Assembly (NCBI RefSeq): GCF_004104355.1
Contig: NZ_RJLM01000006.1
Span: forward strand, 62,001 to 126,000
Length of the DNA: 64,000 bases
Source: Photobacterium chitinilyticum
GTDB taxonomy: Bacteria > Pseudomonadota > Gammaproteobacteria > Enterobacterales > Vibrionaceae
Direction of reading: 5' to 3'
The notes below the pieces were generated by a model, which was not told the origin of the DNA, searched no databases, and was given only the letters and a program-made list of their open reading frames with translations. Made by a program: the position numbers and the translations under genes. Of this stretch, positions 52,690 through 62,092 are shown piece by piece; position 1 is the first letter of the stretch, and each line of letters opens with the position of its first letter.

Positions 52690-52941
52690 ATGTGCTTATC
52701 TATTCCTTCACAAGTTGTCGAAGTGGATGAAGAGTCCCATAGTGTCACTGTCGATACAATGGGAGTGAAACGTGAAGTCAGTACCCATTTAATGACAGAG
52801 TCATTGAGTATTGATGATTATGTGCTGATCCATATCGGTTTTGTAATGGAGAAAATTAATAAGAGTGACGCCGAACTGAGTCTGGCACAGTATCAAGAGC
52901 TGGTTGTAAAGTTGAACATTGAGGAATCGCAGCCATGCTGA
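52690..52941 (+). CDS. hypC: HypC, hydrogenase Fe-ligand chaperone
   Basis: An 83-residue protein starting MCLSIP; Cys2 is the conserved thiol used with HypD to assemble the Fe(CN)2CO unit. The remainder has the OB-fold HypC pattern (VEVDEESHSVTVDTMGVKREVS; written VEVDEESHSVTV and MGVKREVS). It overlaps hypD by 7 bp. The 236-bp gap before it may hold a second promoter; no full CooA operator was seen there. Confidence 0.94.
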   Translation: MCLSIPSQVVEVDEESHSVTVDTMGVKREVSTHLMTESLSIDDYVLIHIGFVMEKINKSDAELSLAQYQELVVKLNIEESQPC

Positions 52942-54050
52942 ATTTAAATCAGTTATATCAAGGGTTTCGTGACCCAGAAACCATAAAAACCTTGGCGCAT
53001 AAGATTCGAAAAGAGGCCCTGAATGTTAAGGATAATATCAATATTATGGAAGTATGTGGTGGGCACACTCATACCATAATGAAGTACGGGCTGAATCAAT
53101 TATTACCTGAGCATATTGATTTCATTCATGGTCCGGGCTGTCCTGTTTGCATTATGCCCAAGGAGCGTATAGATCATGCTGCTGCACTGGCTAGTTTACC
53201 AGGTGTTATTCTTGTGACTCTTGGTGATATGATCCGAATCCCAGGTTCTGAAGGAAGTTTGGCAGAGTTTCGCTCCCGAGGCTGCGATATTCGTCCTATC
53301 TATGATCCACTTGATACTCTGAGGATAGCCAAAGAGAACTCAGATAAAACGGTGATCTTTTTTGCCATAGGGTTTGAAACTTCAACGCCGATGACTGCGG
53401 TACTAATTGAACTGGCTGAAATTCAGCGAATTGATAACCTTCTGTTTCATATTAATCATGTGTTGGTACCTCCTGCCATCGATGCTGTAATGGCTGACTC
53501 TAACGTTAGAGTAAATGCCTTTATTGGTCCGGCGCATGTGAGCGTGATCAGTGGGGCTAAGGTGTATCGTTCTGCAGTTGAAAATTATGCCATACCTGTG
53601 GTGGTTTCGGGTTTCGAGCCTGTCGATGTTATGGAGTCTATTTTACGTATCACTCAGCAGATGGCATCAAGAGTTGCCAAGCTTGATATTCAGTACAGTC
53701 GCTCTGTCACTGAGCACGGTAATCTTATGGCTCAGGCCAAGATAGATAAATACTTCAAGGTACGCCCTTCGTTTCGCTGGCGTGGTTTAGGTCCAATTCC
53801 AGACTCAGCATTAATGTTAAAGGAAGTCTATCGTCATAGGGATGCCGAATATAAATATGCCGATAGATTACCGGTTAGAGAGATTGACGACCATAAAGCA
53901 TGCCAATGTGGTGATATTTTACGAGGCTTATCAAAACCTAAGCACTGCAAGGTTTTTGGTCGAGGGTGCACTCCACAAACACCATTGGGTAGTTGCATGG
54001 TTAGTTCTGAAGGTGCCTGCAATGCGTATTATCGCTACAATGGAGTCTAA
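52935..54050 (+). CDS. hypD: HypD, iron-cyanide assembly scaffold
   Basis: A 371-residue [4Fe-4S] protein that builds the Fe(CN)2CO unit with HypC. Family motifs: MEVCGGHTHTIMKYG, GPGCPVCIMPKERID and C-terminal Cys groups (CQCGDILRG, CKVFGRGCTP, GSCMVSSEGAC). It overlaps hypC and ends 2 bp before hypE. Confidence 0.96.
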   Translation: MLNLNQLYQGFRDPETIKTLAHKIRKEALNVKDNINIMEVCGGHTHTIMKYGLNQLLPEHIDFIHGPGCPVCIMPKERIDHAAALASLPGVILVTLGDMIRIPGSEGSLAEFRSRGCDIRPIYDPLDTLRIAKENSDKTVIFFAIGFETSTPMTAVLIELAEIQRIDNLLFHINHVLVPPAIDAVMADSNVRVNAFIGPAHVSVISGAKVYRSAVENYAIPVVVSGFEPVDVMESILRITQQMASRVAKLDIQYSRSVTEHGNLMAQAKIDKYFKVRPSFRWRGLGPIPDSALMLKEVYRHRDAEYKYADRLPVREIDDHKACQCGDILRGLSKPKHCKVFGRGCTPQTPLGSCMVSSEGACNAYYRYNGV

Positions 54051-54052
54051 GT

Positions 54053-55072
54053 ATGTCAAATATCAATAAAAAGCCTGAAGTGATTCAGCTTAGTCACGGT
54101 GGTGGCGGTCAGGAAACGAACACGCTGATAAAATCGCTATTTTTTAGCGCATTTGATAACCCTATTTTAAATAATGATGAAGATGCAGCCCGACTACAGT
54201 TAAGCGGTGATACTGCCTTTACTACAGATTCCTTTACGGTGTCGCCATTATTTTTTGCTGGAGGTGATATAGGCAAACTAGCCATAGCAGGTACAGTAAA
54301 TGATTTAGCGGTCATGGGTGCCAAGCCTGAGTATCTTAGCTGTAGTTTTATTATCGAAGAAGGCTTTGAGCTGGGCAAGCTTAAGAAAATTGTTCGTAGT
54401 ATGGCTAATGAAATGGACAAGAGTGGCGCTAAAATTGTTTGTGGTGACACTAAGGTAGTACCAAAGGGATGTGCTGACGGGTTATTAATTAATACTTCAG
54501 GTATAGGGCATATTCAGGTTGACGGGGTCTCGGTTAATAACCTTAAGTTAGGTGATGTGATAATTGTTTCCCGAGATATAGGTCGGCATGGTGCTGCTAT
54601 ACTCATGGCCCGTGAAGGCTTAACGCTAGAAACAACGCTCATTAGTGACTGTGCGACGTTATGGCCAGCTATTAAATGTCTCATTGAGGCAGGCCTTGAA
54701 CTTCATGCCATGCGAGATGCTACTCGTGGCGGTTTGTCGGCTGTGTTAAATGAGTGGGCGATAGCCTCTAATGTAGGTATAACTGTTGAAGAGTGCGCTA
54801 TTCCTGTCTGCGATGAAGTCAAGGGGTTATGTGAGCTGTATGGTTTTGAACCTTTCGATTTAGCCAATGAAGGCACGTTTCTCATAGCGATGCCAGAAGC
54901 CGAGGCAATTAAGGCACTTAGGATCATGCATACATTTGATAGTGAGGCCCCGGCAGCTATCATCGGTAGGGTATCGGAAGAACGCACGGGGAAGGTGGTT
55001 CTGAAAACCCCTTGGGGTAGCAGTCGTTATTTAGACTTGCCGCAAGGTGAACTACTGCCAAGAATATGCTGA
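54053..55072 (+). CDS. hypE: HypE, thiocyanate-forming dehydratase
   Basis: ATP-dependent dehydration of the carbamoyl group carried by its C-terminal Cys to give cyanide for the Fe site. A 339-residue PurM-like protein: LSHGGGGQETNTLIKSL at the N-terminus, AGTVNDLAVMGAKPEYLS for ATP binding, and the C-terminus ends PRIC, with the essential Cys last. It is the last gene of the plus-strand cluster. With hypA, B, C, D and F this completes the standard maturation set. Confidence 0.96.
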   Translation: MSNINKKPEVIQLSHGGGGQETNTLIKSLFFSAFDNPILNNDEDAARLQLSGDTAFTTDSFTVSPLFFAGGDIGKLAIAGTVNDLAVMGAKPEYLSCSFIIEEGFELGKLKKIVRSMANEMDKSGAKIVCGDTKVVPKGCADGLLINTSGIGHIQVDGVSVNNLKLGDVIIVSRDIGRHGAAILMAREGLTLETTLISDCATLWPAIKCLIEAGLELHAMRDATRGGLSAVLNEWAIASNVGITVEECAIPVCDEVKGLCELYGFEPFDLANEGTFLIAMPEAEAIKALRIMHTFDSEAPAAIIGRVSEERTGKVVLKTPWGSSRYLDLPQGELLPRIC

Positions 55073-55380
55073 CGAAGGCACACTTTTTTTACTAAAAGAC
55101 CACTGAGATACACATACTGCAGATAGTCAGATATTTGAAGTTTAAGGGGATAAATGATAGTGAACCGCGGTTAATCAGTGCTTGGTTAAAACTCTGATAA
55201 TTGTTTGTACGGTATGAATTTTTCCCATTGAAGCGACCCGTAAGAGATGACTATTCGATCAGATCATCAATAATGGAAAAGCTCATACCGATTTGGTTAA
55301 CAAAGCCACAAATAAGCTATTTCAAGCTACGGTTGTTTTTTGCAATGTATGTGTATTTTACACGGCTACTATCTTCAAAG
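55073..55380. other. 308-bp non-coding right edge of the island
   Basis: No gene or insertion-sequence remnant is recognised. It holds an AACCGCGGTT palindrome (55165-55174) and no obvious Rho-independent terminator with a T-run after hypE. Confidence 0.45.
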
Positions 55381-56193
55381 TTACGATCTCATTAAGATAA
55401 ACTCTTCAATGACCTTGGCAACACCATCGTTGTCGTTGGTATCGGTAATATGGTTAGCCAGTGCTTTGGTATCCTCGGTGGCGTTGCCCATTGCAACACC
55501 AAGGCCGGCATATTCGATCATATGGTGATCATTACCGGCATCACCCATACAAATTACTTCACTCGGATTGATATTAAGGTGTTCAGCCAGCATCGCGACA
55601 CCAGCACCCTTGTTGCTTTTCGGGTTAAGTAGTTCGAGGAAGAAAGGTGCACTTTGAACAATGGTGTACTGTTCATATAGTGATTCGGGTAACTGGGCAA
55701 TAGCCGCAGATAAGATCTCAGAATCGGCCACCATCATAACTTTGATGATTTCTTCATCGTTGTCGAGTTCGGAAAAATCAATCTCAGTCACTTCTACGCC
55801 ATTGATAGTGGACTCATGCTGGGTGAAGGTATTGTTTTGAGGTGTGATCAGGCCGCGAGTCGGTGAGAAAGCATGGACGAACACACCAAGATCGTGGCTA
55901 AGGCTGGCAATGTTCTTGGCATCGCTACCTTTCATGATTTGCTTTCTGATAACTTCTTTGTTTCCAACTCGCTGTACCAGCGAAGCGTTGTAGCTAAGAA
56001 CATAGTCATCGTTACTGGTCATGCCTAGCTGAGCGAGGTAATCAGCCATACCTTCCAAAGGTCGGCCCGAAGCCAATACCACATGGGCGCCTTGTTCTCT
56101 AGCGTCATTGATTGCCTGCTTGGTACGCACAGAAATCTCTTTCTGGGAGTTAAGCAGGGTGCCATCCATATCGAGTGCAACCAGTTTGTACAT
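55381..56193 (-). CDS. HAD-superfamily Cof-type sugar phosphatase (YidA-like)
   Basis: Cytoplasmic haloacid-dehalogenase-type phosphatase, 270 residues. Motif I DMDGTLLN, motif II ASGRPLEG (S in the catalytic position), motif III Lys in NPKSNKGAG, motif IV GDAGNDHHMIEYAG. The C2-type cap matches the Cof subgroup that dephosphorylates sugar phosphates such as erythrose 4-phosphate. The start at 56193 (MYKLVALDMDG) is chosen because it matches the family and has GTGGATACACAAC before it. It is the first gene to the right of the island. Confidence 0.9.
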   Translation of the reverse strand: MYKLVALDMDGTLLNSQKEISVRTKQAINDAREQGAHVVLASGRPLEGMADYLAQLGMTSNDDYVLSYNASLVQRVGNKEVIRKQIMKGSDAKNIASLSHDLGVFVHAFSPTRGLITPQNNTFTQHESTINGVEVTEIDFSELDNDEEIIKVMMVADSEILSAAIAQLPESLYEQYTIVQSAPFFLELLNPKSNKGAGVAMLAEHLNINPSEVICMGDAGNDHHMIEYAGLGVAMGNATEDTKALANHITDTNDNDGVAKVIEEFILMRS

Positions 56194-56497
56194 GTTGTGT
56201 ATCCACATTCAAAATTTTTAGAACGAGTATGATAATCAATTTTTGTGATCAACTCGACATAAAAGGATGACAGAGAGAACATCACTATTTTTGAGTGCCC
56301 GGATACGCTGTTGGTTCGATTGTTAAAATCATGAGTGAAAACGGTAGAAGGTTTCTATAGATTTACAGTCATGCGAGCGGTATAGTGCGTGACGTTATTA
56401 TTAAGAGGCGATCAACTCGCCTTTTATTTTGGGTTCATACCGTACGATGTTCTTTTTTGTGCGGTGTTTATATTAATACCAAGAAACAAAGAAGGTC

Positions 56498-57346
56498 ATG
56501 AGAGTAGCAATGAACGTTTATGAAGTAGCTTCAATAGTAAGGAATAGAATAGCTAGCGGCGTGAGAACTAGTGGTATGAGAAATAATAGTTTGGTGAACC
56601 ACAGCAATGCGCTACGTATAGTGCTCGGTACTATGTTGGCCGTTTTGGGGAATTCAGCTGTTGCTGGGCAGGTCTCACTAGGTGCAATGACTTCGTATTC
56701 TCCTGAAGTTTATAGAGATACAGACGCTAACGTCGTAGCAATTCCTGTTATTGGTTATGAAAGCGAGCATGTGTTTCTTCGCGGTTTTTCTGCAGGTGTT
56801 AGGTTGTTTCCAATCGGTACACCGACAAACGTGATCTTTAGGTTGGCCTATGATCCTAGAACGCTGAAACCTTCAGATTCCGAAGATGTACAAATTCAGC
56901 AACTGGATGAGCGAGAAGCGTCGGTTCTTGGTGGTGTCAGCTATCAGATGTTATCACAAGTAGGGGTGTTTGAAGTTGGTGCAGGGACAGATCTCGGAAA
57001 CAAGCATAACGGCTTATATGCGGAAGCTTCGTGGAGATTACCCATTAGAATGAATCGCTTCGGTATTACACCACAAATTGGTTATTCGTATAATAGTGAT
57101 AAGATTAACAATCACTTATATGGTGTTTCAAAAGCAGAATCTCTTCGCTCTGGCCTTGACGAATTCGAAGCTGGTTGGGATGGGCAATATTTTGTGGGTT
57201 TAAGTGGCTATGTCTTTCTCACTGAGAGTTTGCGGTTAAATGCGAGTGTTCGATACACTAACTTGCAAGGTGATATTGAGAACAGTCCAATTATTGCAGC
57301 ATCTGTTTCAAGCATGGGAGCGCTTGGCATCTCGTATGTATTCTAA
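56498..57346 (+). CDS. MipA/OmpV-family outer-membrane protein
   Basis: A 282-residue protein. The first about 30 residues are hydrophilic before a signal-type segment (ALRIVLGTMLAVLGNSAVAG), so the true start may be further in (for example MRNNSLVNH). The mature part is a barrel: alternating strands ending in ISYVF, the aromatic terminus. The pattern VVAIPVIGYESEHVFLRG and GLYAEASWRLPIRM fits the MipA/OmpV family. Function is not settled for the family. Confidence 0.75.
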   Translation: MRVAMNVYEVASIVRNRIASGVRTSGMRNNSLVNHSNALRIVLGTMLAVLGNSAVAGQVSLGAMTSYSPEVYRDTDANVVAIPVIGYESEHVFLRGFSAGVRLFPIGTPTNVIFRLAYDPRTLKPSDSEDVQIQQLDEREASVLGGVSYQMLSQVGVFEVGAGTDLGNKHNGLYAEASWRLPIRMNRFGITPQIGYSYNSDKINNHLYGVSKAESLRSGLDEFEAGWDGQYFVGLSGYVFLTESLRLNASVRYTNLQGDIENSPIIAASVSSMGALGISYVF

Positions 57347-57408
57347 CTTGTGTTAGTGAATTGGGTTAGGTCAGTAAATCAAAATGATTGACTGACCATG
57401 ACCTTATG

Positions 57409-58155
57409 CTAGTTTCTAAGCTTGGCTAGAGGGTGAAGAACCATTGGTTTAAGCTTTATTAGCTCACAGGCAGAAAGGGCACCCAATACTATCAACCCCA
57501 TTGCCAATGAAGTAATAAGTGTTAGTGATTCGTCAAAAACAACAACGGCAATTAAGGCTGCGATAACAGGAGTGAAAGATCCTAAAGCAGCACTCACCTC
57601 AGCCCCAAGTCTCGAAATCGCATACCCATAACTGAAGTTGGCAACGATCCCCGCAGCGATGCCCTGAATCAGAAAATGAAAGATGACATTACTGGCAGGG
57701 ACTGCTGTCAAATTGAACTCAACCCGCTTACTCGCATTCCTATGGTATACCAAGCCCAACAGAAACTTGCTGTTAACAACAGATCATGTCCCTGTGCGAT
57801 ATGCTGCTGGCCGCTAAACAGAGAATGGGTTACAAACAGGCCAATACCGACAAGAATAAAACTAATATCTACCTTCCGGGCATTGGATATTTTTTCGCAA
57901 TAGCAAAAAGCGGCAATGGATGACACGAAAAGGGGGGAGGACCCCAGGGATCAACGAGGCACCATCGGCAACAGGTGCCAAACGTAACCCGTTGGCGGCC
58001 AGTAGGAAGAAAGGCAGTCCGGCACCGAAGGCAATGGCAAAGAGGTAACGCTTAGGTGTTGCTGTGATCTGTTGTTTCTTCGGTAAGCGCAACTGAGTGG
58101 TGACTGACCCGATGCCCTTAACGAGATAAAGAAGCTGGCCCATATCAGCAAGGGT
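57409..58155 (-). pseudogene. EamA/DMT-family transporter, several frameshifts and lost 5' end
   Basis: Pieces of one EamA-type transporter lie in three frames: LLIWASFFISLRASG (58150 side), AIAFGAGLPFFLLAANGLRLAPVADG (parts AIAFGAGLPFFLLAANG and LRLAPVADG), FILVGIGLFVTHSLFSGQQ then LLLTASFCWAWYTIG, and SNVIFHFLIQGIAAGI with SFTPVIAALIAVVVFDE. At least three frame changes occur, one near a C/G run at 57931-57943. No start codon fits the first piece. It is not functional. Confidence 0.8.
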
Positions 58156-58160
58156 GCCAG

Positions 58161-58463
58161 GTTAAGTTAAATCGCCAAAAAATGGGCCTGATGATGACGT
58201 TCTTTGTCAATGTAAGTCTAAGTAATCACCGTGATCAGGCTATCAGTGAATTTGAGAATGCTGTTGATTGCATGACCGAGGTGATCAGCTGCCACGTGAT
58301 CTCTGGATCTTATGATTACTTGTTAGAGGTTGTCAGTAAAGATCTACAACACTACGAGGCTTTTATGCGCAAACTGCAAACTCTGAGTATGGTTAAAGAT
58401 ATCAACACTAATCTTGCGATCCGTTCTGTAAAGCAAGGAACACCGTTACCTGTTGTCGAGTAG
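58161..58463 (+). pseudogene. Lrp/AsnC-family regulator lacking its HTH domain
   Basis: The open frame carries only the C-terminal ligand-binding RAM domain of an Lrp/AsnC regulator: FFVNVSLSNHRDQAISEF, then EVISCHVISGSYDYLLEV and KDLQHYEAFMRKL. The N-terminal HTH (about 60 residues) is absent. The sequence runs at once into the 5' end of the broken EamA gene. It could still be translated from ATG 58182 but would not bind DNA. Confidence 0.8.
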
Positions 58464-58584
58464 AAAGTGTCACTTCGGTCTCAATTGTTTCAGCTTTATC
58501 TTCTCCGTTTTGTTTTTTTCAGGCTTTATATTCTTACAAATCAACCTAGTAAAACTAATCATTTTTTGAGGATAAACATTCGTT

Positions 58585-58698
58585 ATGTGTGAGAAGTGTA
58601 ATGCCGTAATGACTCGTGTTCGCCGTAATTGGTGGCAGAAGTTTTTTTACGTATCAGTTTGGAAATGTACAAAGTGTGAGCACACGATAAAGTTATGA
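58585..58698 (+). CDS. 37-residue zinc-ribbon-like small protein
   Basis: A very short ORF starting MCEKCNAVMTRVRRNWWQKF and ending WKCTKCEHTIKL. Two C-x2-C pairs (C2/C5 and C29/C32) about 23 residues apart suit one zinc ribbon. The residues between are basic and aromatic. A GAGG lies about 14 bases before the ATG, further than usual, but a terminator follows at 58738, which supports a short transcript. Function unknown. Confidence 0.6.
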   Translation: MCEKCNAVMTRVRRNWWQKFFYVSVWKCTKCEHTIKL

Positions 58699-58737
58699 GT
58701 GATAAGAAGAAAATACGTAGGCTTATTAGCTAGAAAT

Positions 58738-58768
58738 AGCCCACCAAGAAAACGTGATGGGCTTTTCG
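58738..58768 (+). terminator. Terminator after the small zinc-ribbon gene
   Basis: AGCCCA (58738-58743) pairs with TGGGCT (58758-58763), followed by TTTCGTTT. Imperfect inner pairing. About 40 bp after the small ORF. Confidence 0.6.
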
Positions 58769-58826
58769 TTTGTCATTAGGGTATTAGCCTTGGATCTATA
58801 GGCTTAGTGCTCTATTGACCGTTCTT

Positions 58827-59978
58827 TCATAAAGCGGTTTCCAGGATTGCACGGCTGTCAGCAATAGCAATATTTCCATGCTCACCCAATGCTTTCATAC
58901 CATGTTTTTCTAGGCCTGCGATTAGAGTATCAATTGCAGTTGCATCTAGTTCAACATCAGACAGACGGGTCGGAACTTGCATTTGTTTGAAAAAGGCGAT
59001 TGTATGGGCAATAGCCGCATCGATACGCTCATCAACAGAACCTTCTGTAATACCAAAAATACGCTCGCCGTACTGAAGCAGTTTGGCTTCTTTGTCGGCA
59101 CGACGCTCTTGCATGACAGCGGGTAGAACGATACTCAATGTGCGGGCATGGTCGATACCATAATTGCCGGTCAGTTCATGGCCAATCATGTGGGTTGTCC
59201 AGTCTTGCGGAACACCAACACCGATCAATCCGTTTAGGGCCTGAGTTGCCGACCACATGATGTTGGAACGTACATCCATGTCATCTGGTGTTGCTAGTGC
59301 TTTTGGGCCTTCTTCTATCAGAGTCAGTAATAGCCCTTCAGCGAAGCGATCTTGCACTTTGGCATTAGCCGGGAAGGTTAGATATTGCTCCATTACATGA
59401 ACGAAGGCATCAACGACACCGTTAACAACCTGACGAGGGGACAAGCTTAGGGTTGTTTGTGGATCCAGTACTGCAAAGATTGGCTGAACCAATGGAGACA
59501 TGAATGCCAACTTGTCTTTACCGCGAGAAACGACCGCCCCCATGTTATTTTCTGAGCCGGTTGCCGGTAACGTTAGTACACATGCCAGTGGTACGGCCGC
59601 TTTTACGCCTTCATTGGCAGCCAGAATGTTCCAAGGGTCTTCGCCTTCATAACTCGCAGCAGCAGCTATGAATTTCGTACCGTCAATAACAGAACCGCCA
59701 CCAACAGCCAGTAGGTAGTCAAACCCTTCGCTCTTGATCATATCGACCGCTTTCATCAGGGTATCGTACTGTGGGTTGGGTTCGATACCTGCAAATTCTC
59801 CCCATTGATGGTCTGCCAGTGCAGCTTCTACCTGTGTGTAAACGCCATTGCTTTTGATTGAGCCACCACCATAGGTAACCAGAACTTTCTTATCTTTCGG
59901 AATATCATTGGTGATGGCGGCAATCTGGCCTTCACCAAAATGAATACGGGTAGGGTTTTGATAAGTAAACTTGTTCAT
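58827..59978 (-). CDS. yqhD: YqhD-like NADPH-dependent aldehyde reductase (iron-type ADH)
   Basis: A 383-residue group-III metal-dependent alcohol dehydrogenase. It reduces short-chain and lipid-derived aldehydes with NADPH. Seen: YGGGSIKSNGVY (cofactor), VGGGSVIDGTKF, TLPATGSENN, and metal ligands in VDAFVHVMEQY and IGHELTGNYGIDHARTL. Start at 59978, with GGAG 7 bases upstream. Its neighbour is a divergent AraC-type regulator, as in the E. coli yqhC-yqhD pair. Confidence 0.92.
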   Translation of the reverse strand: MNKFTYQNPTRIHFGEGQIAAITNDIPKDKKVLVTYGGGSIKSNGVYTQVEAALADHQWGEFAGIEPNPQYDTLMKAVDMIKSEGFDYLLAVGGGSVIDGTKFIAAAASYEGEDPWNILAANEGVKAAVPLACVLTLPATGSENNMGAVVSRGKDKLAFMSPLVQPIFAVLDPQTTLSLSPRQVVNGVVDAFVHVMEQYLTFPANAKVQDRFAEGLLLTLIEEGPKALATPDDMDVRSNIMWSATQALNGLIGVGVPQDWTTHMIGHELTGNYGIDHARTLSIVLPAVMQERRADKEAKLLQYGERIFGITEGSVDERIDAAIAHTIAFFKQMQVPTRLSDVELDATAIDTLIAGLEKHGMKALGEHGNIAIADSRAILETAL

Positions 59979-60163
59979 CATTGTTCTCCGGTGAGGTCTT
60001 TATCAGCCAGTAGCAGGCTAAGAAACGATACGGAATAGTCTAGGGGAGTTTTGGTTAGTGTTTAATACACGATCCTGTTTAAAACTTGCCTAATTCTACT
60101 TAATTAACGTAAGGGCTTGCATTCATGATCTGAACAGCGATGATGAGAATAACGGAGGAAGGC

Positions 60164-61063
60164 ATGAAAAATACAGTCAGCTTAGCGACATCCTTATGTG
60201 AACAATACGGCTTGGATAAGCAGATAGGGCGGGTAGATACCTGTTTGCCGGGAGTTCGGCTGTTTAGAATTAATAGATATCATAAAGTTACACCGCAGAT
60301 GTATCAGCAAGGAGTGGTTGTTATCTTCCAGGGGAATAAAATTGGCCACTTGAACGACTATCGTTTCGAGTATGATACGGAACATTGTCTTATCGTTGCA
60401 ACGCCTTACCCTATTGCCTGTGAGACTTTTGCCTCAGAAGATTCGCCGCTGATAGGCATTGATATTGAATTTGACCTTACTGTTATCCAACAGCTTGTTG
60501 ATCTCTTAGAGCAGTATGGTGGTGCCAGTATATTGAAAGCTGAGCCGAATGGCCGTGGTGTTGCAGCCTCACTTATAACACCTGACATAACAAGCTGTAT
60601 GTACCGCCTGCTACAAGCGCTACATAATCCACTTGATGCGATGGTGTTGGGGCCACAGATATTGCGTGAGTTCTTTTATCTGCTTTTGCAGGGTGAGCAA
60701 GGCTATTTACTTGCCCAATACTGTAAGCAAGATAGTGCCTTGTCACGAGTGTCAAAAGTTATTAATCATGTGCAAGCCCACTATCAGCAAAAGCTGGCTA
60801 TCGAGGAGCTTGCCGATATGGCTGGGATGAGCGTGTCTGCATTTCATCGTGCTTTTAAGCAGGTTGTCACCGATCCTCCGCTGCAGTACGTAAAGAAAAT
60901 CCGTCTGAATAAAGCAAGAACGATGATGGTACAAGACGGAACGCCTGCAAATGTGGCAGCAATTAACGTGGGATATGAAAGTGCAACCCAGTTTAGCCGC
61001 GAGTTTAAGCGATACTTTGGCCTACCACCAAGTAAGGCAGCCGATATTGGTCTTGTGCAATAA
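60164..61063 (+). CDS. AraC-family regulator (YqhC-like)
   Basis: A 299-residue regulator with an N-terminal AraC_N-type sensor domain (LFRINRYHKVTPQMYQQGVVVIFQG in parts LFRINRYHK and QQGVVVIFQG) and C-terminal double HTH (LAIEELADMAGMSVSAFHRAFKQ; AAINVGYESATQFSREFKRYFG). The start at 60164 is set by GGAGGAAGGC directly upstream. It is divergent from yqhD (185 bp), its likely target; YqhC in E. coli activates yqhD in response to aldehydes. Confidence 0.9.
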   Translation: MKNTVSLATSLCEQYGLDKQIGRVDTCLPGVRLFRINRYHKVTPQMYQQGVVVIFQGNKIGHLNDYRFEYDTEHCLIVATPYPIACETFASEDSPLIGIDIEFDLTVIQQLVDLLEQYGGASILKAEPNGRGVAASLITPDITSCMYRLLQALHNPLDAMVLGPQILREFFYLLLQGEQGYLLAQYCKQDSALSRVSKVINHVQAHYQQKLAIEELADMAGMSVSAFHRAFKQVVTDPPLQYVKKIRLNKARTMMVQDGTPANVAAINVGYESATQFSREFKRYFGLPPSKAADIGLVQ

Positions 61064-61229
61064 GCATTCATAATAACAAGCAAATGTCTGAGACTTTTTA
61101 TTCTGGTTTATGTAGTGCGTCGGAATGCCCTTTGCCGTAAAGACTTGGCCTTGTTCGAGTACTCTAGTATTCTACTGCGCCGCAATCGCGGCCGAAGCGC
61201 TTCATGCTCATCAGATAAAGGAAAAGGTA

Positions 61230-61991
61230 ATGGCACAGAAATTTTATGTTGTATGGGTAGGCCGCGAAACGGGCGTATTTACTAGCTGGGATCACACCAA
61301 AAAGCTCGTCGATAAATATCCGAAGGCAAGATATAAGTCATTTAAAACGCGAGAAGAAGCTGAAAGTGCATACAGCTCTGGCGTTAAGTCTGCGAAATCA
61401 CGTAATTCTGGCAAAGCGGTATTTGCGAAGAAATCGGAGACCTCTGCAGTTATAAAACCGGAATTGTCAGATTTTGATGTGAATATTTATTGCGATGGAG
61501 CCTGTGATCCTAACCCCGGCAGAGCGGGATCTGGCGTTGCAGTCTACAGTGGTAATTACCTTACCGAGCTTTGGTACGGTCTATATAACCCCCAAGGGAC
61601 AAACAATAGCGCGGAGTTAAATGCCCTTTATCAGGCATTGCTTATAGCCAAGGAGAATGTAGGCAAAGGCAAAACGGTTCAGGTACTGAGCGATTCGAAA
61701 TACTCCATTAACTGCATTTCTGTGTGGGCATTTAATTGGAAGAAGAAAGGGTGGATGCGTAAAGAAAAGGGAGATATTAAGAACCTGGAAGTTATCCAGG
61801 CATCGCATGAGTTATATCTTTCCATCAAAGACACAATGACCCTGTCTCATGTTAAGGGCCATGCCGGTATCGAAGGAAATGAGCTTGCCGATAGGATGTC
61901 TGTATTGGCTGTCGATCGGGAAGATACGGATTTTTGTCGTTATAGTGAGGCCTTAGATATAGGTGCGATACTTGCTTTAAGGGCGGGTTAA
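61230..61991 (+). CDS. RNase H1 with N-terminal viroplasmin-type domain
   Basis: Degrades the RNA strand of RNA-DNA hybrids. A 253-residue protein. The N-terminal 50 residues (KFYVVWVGRETGVFTSWDHTKK in parts KFYVVWVGRETG and VFTSWDHTKK) form the caulimovirus-viroplasmin domain that binds hybrids. Then a short Lys/Ser linker and the RNase H domain with IYCDGACDPNP (first Asp), SAELNALYQALLI (Glu), LSDSKYSIN (Asp) and HVKGHAGIEGNELAD. This eukaryotic-like layout occurs in some gammaproteobacteria. SD AAGGTA before ATG 61230. Confidence 0.88.
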   Translation: MAQKFYVVWVGRETGVFTSWDHTKKLVDKYPKARYKSFKTREEAESAYSSGVKSAKSRNSGKAVFAKKSETSAVIKPELSDFDVNIYCDGACDPNPGRAGSGVAVYSGNYLTELWYGLYNPQGTNNSAELNALYQALLIAKENVGKGKTVQVLSDSKYSINCISVWAFNWKKKGWMRKEKGDIKNLEVIQASHELYLSIKDTMTLSHVKGHAGIEGNELADRMSVLAVDREDTDFCRYSEALDIGAILALRAG

Positions 61992-62092
61992 CGAACCATC
62001 TTCGTACGAAAAGAAAGATAGTGCACAATAAAATTGAACGCTGTTTTATTGTGGTGTACTATTTGAGCACTGTTTTTTATTAGAGACTAAAT

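Noticed and set aside
55201-55395. 64-codon open frame between hypE and the HAD phosphatase
   Set aside because: No ribosome site, no domain and no coding character; treated as non-coding.
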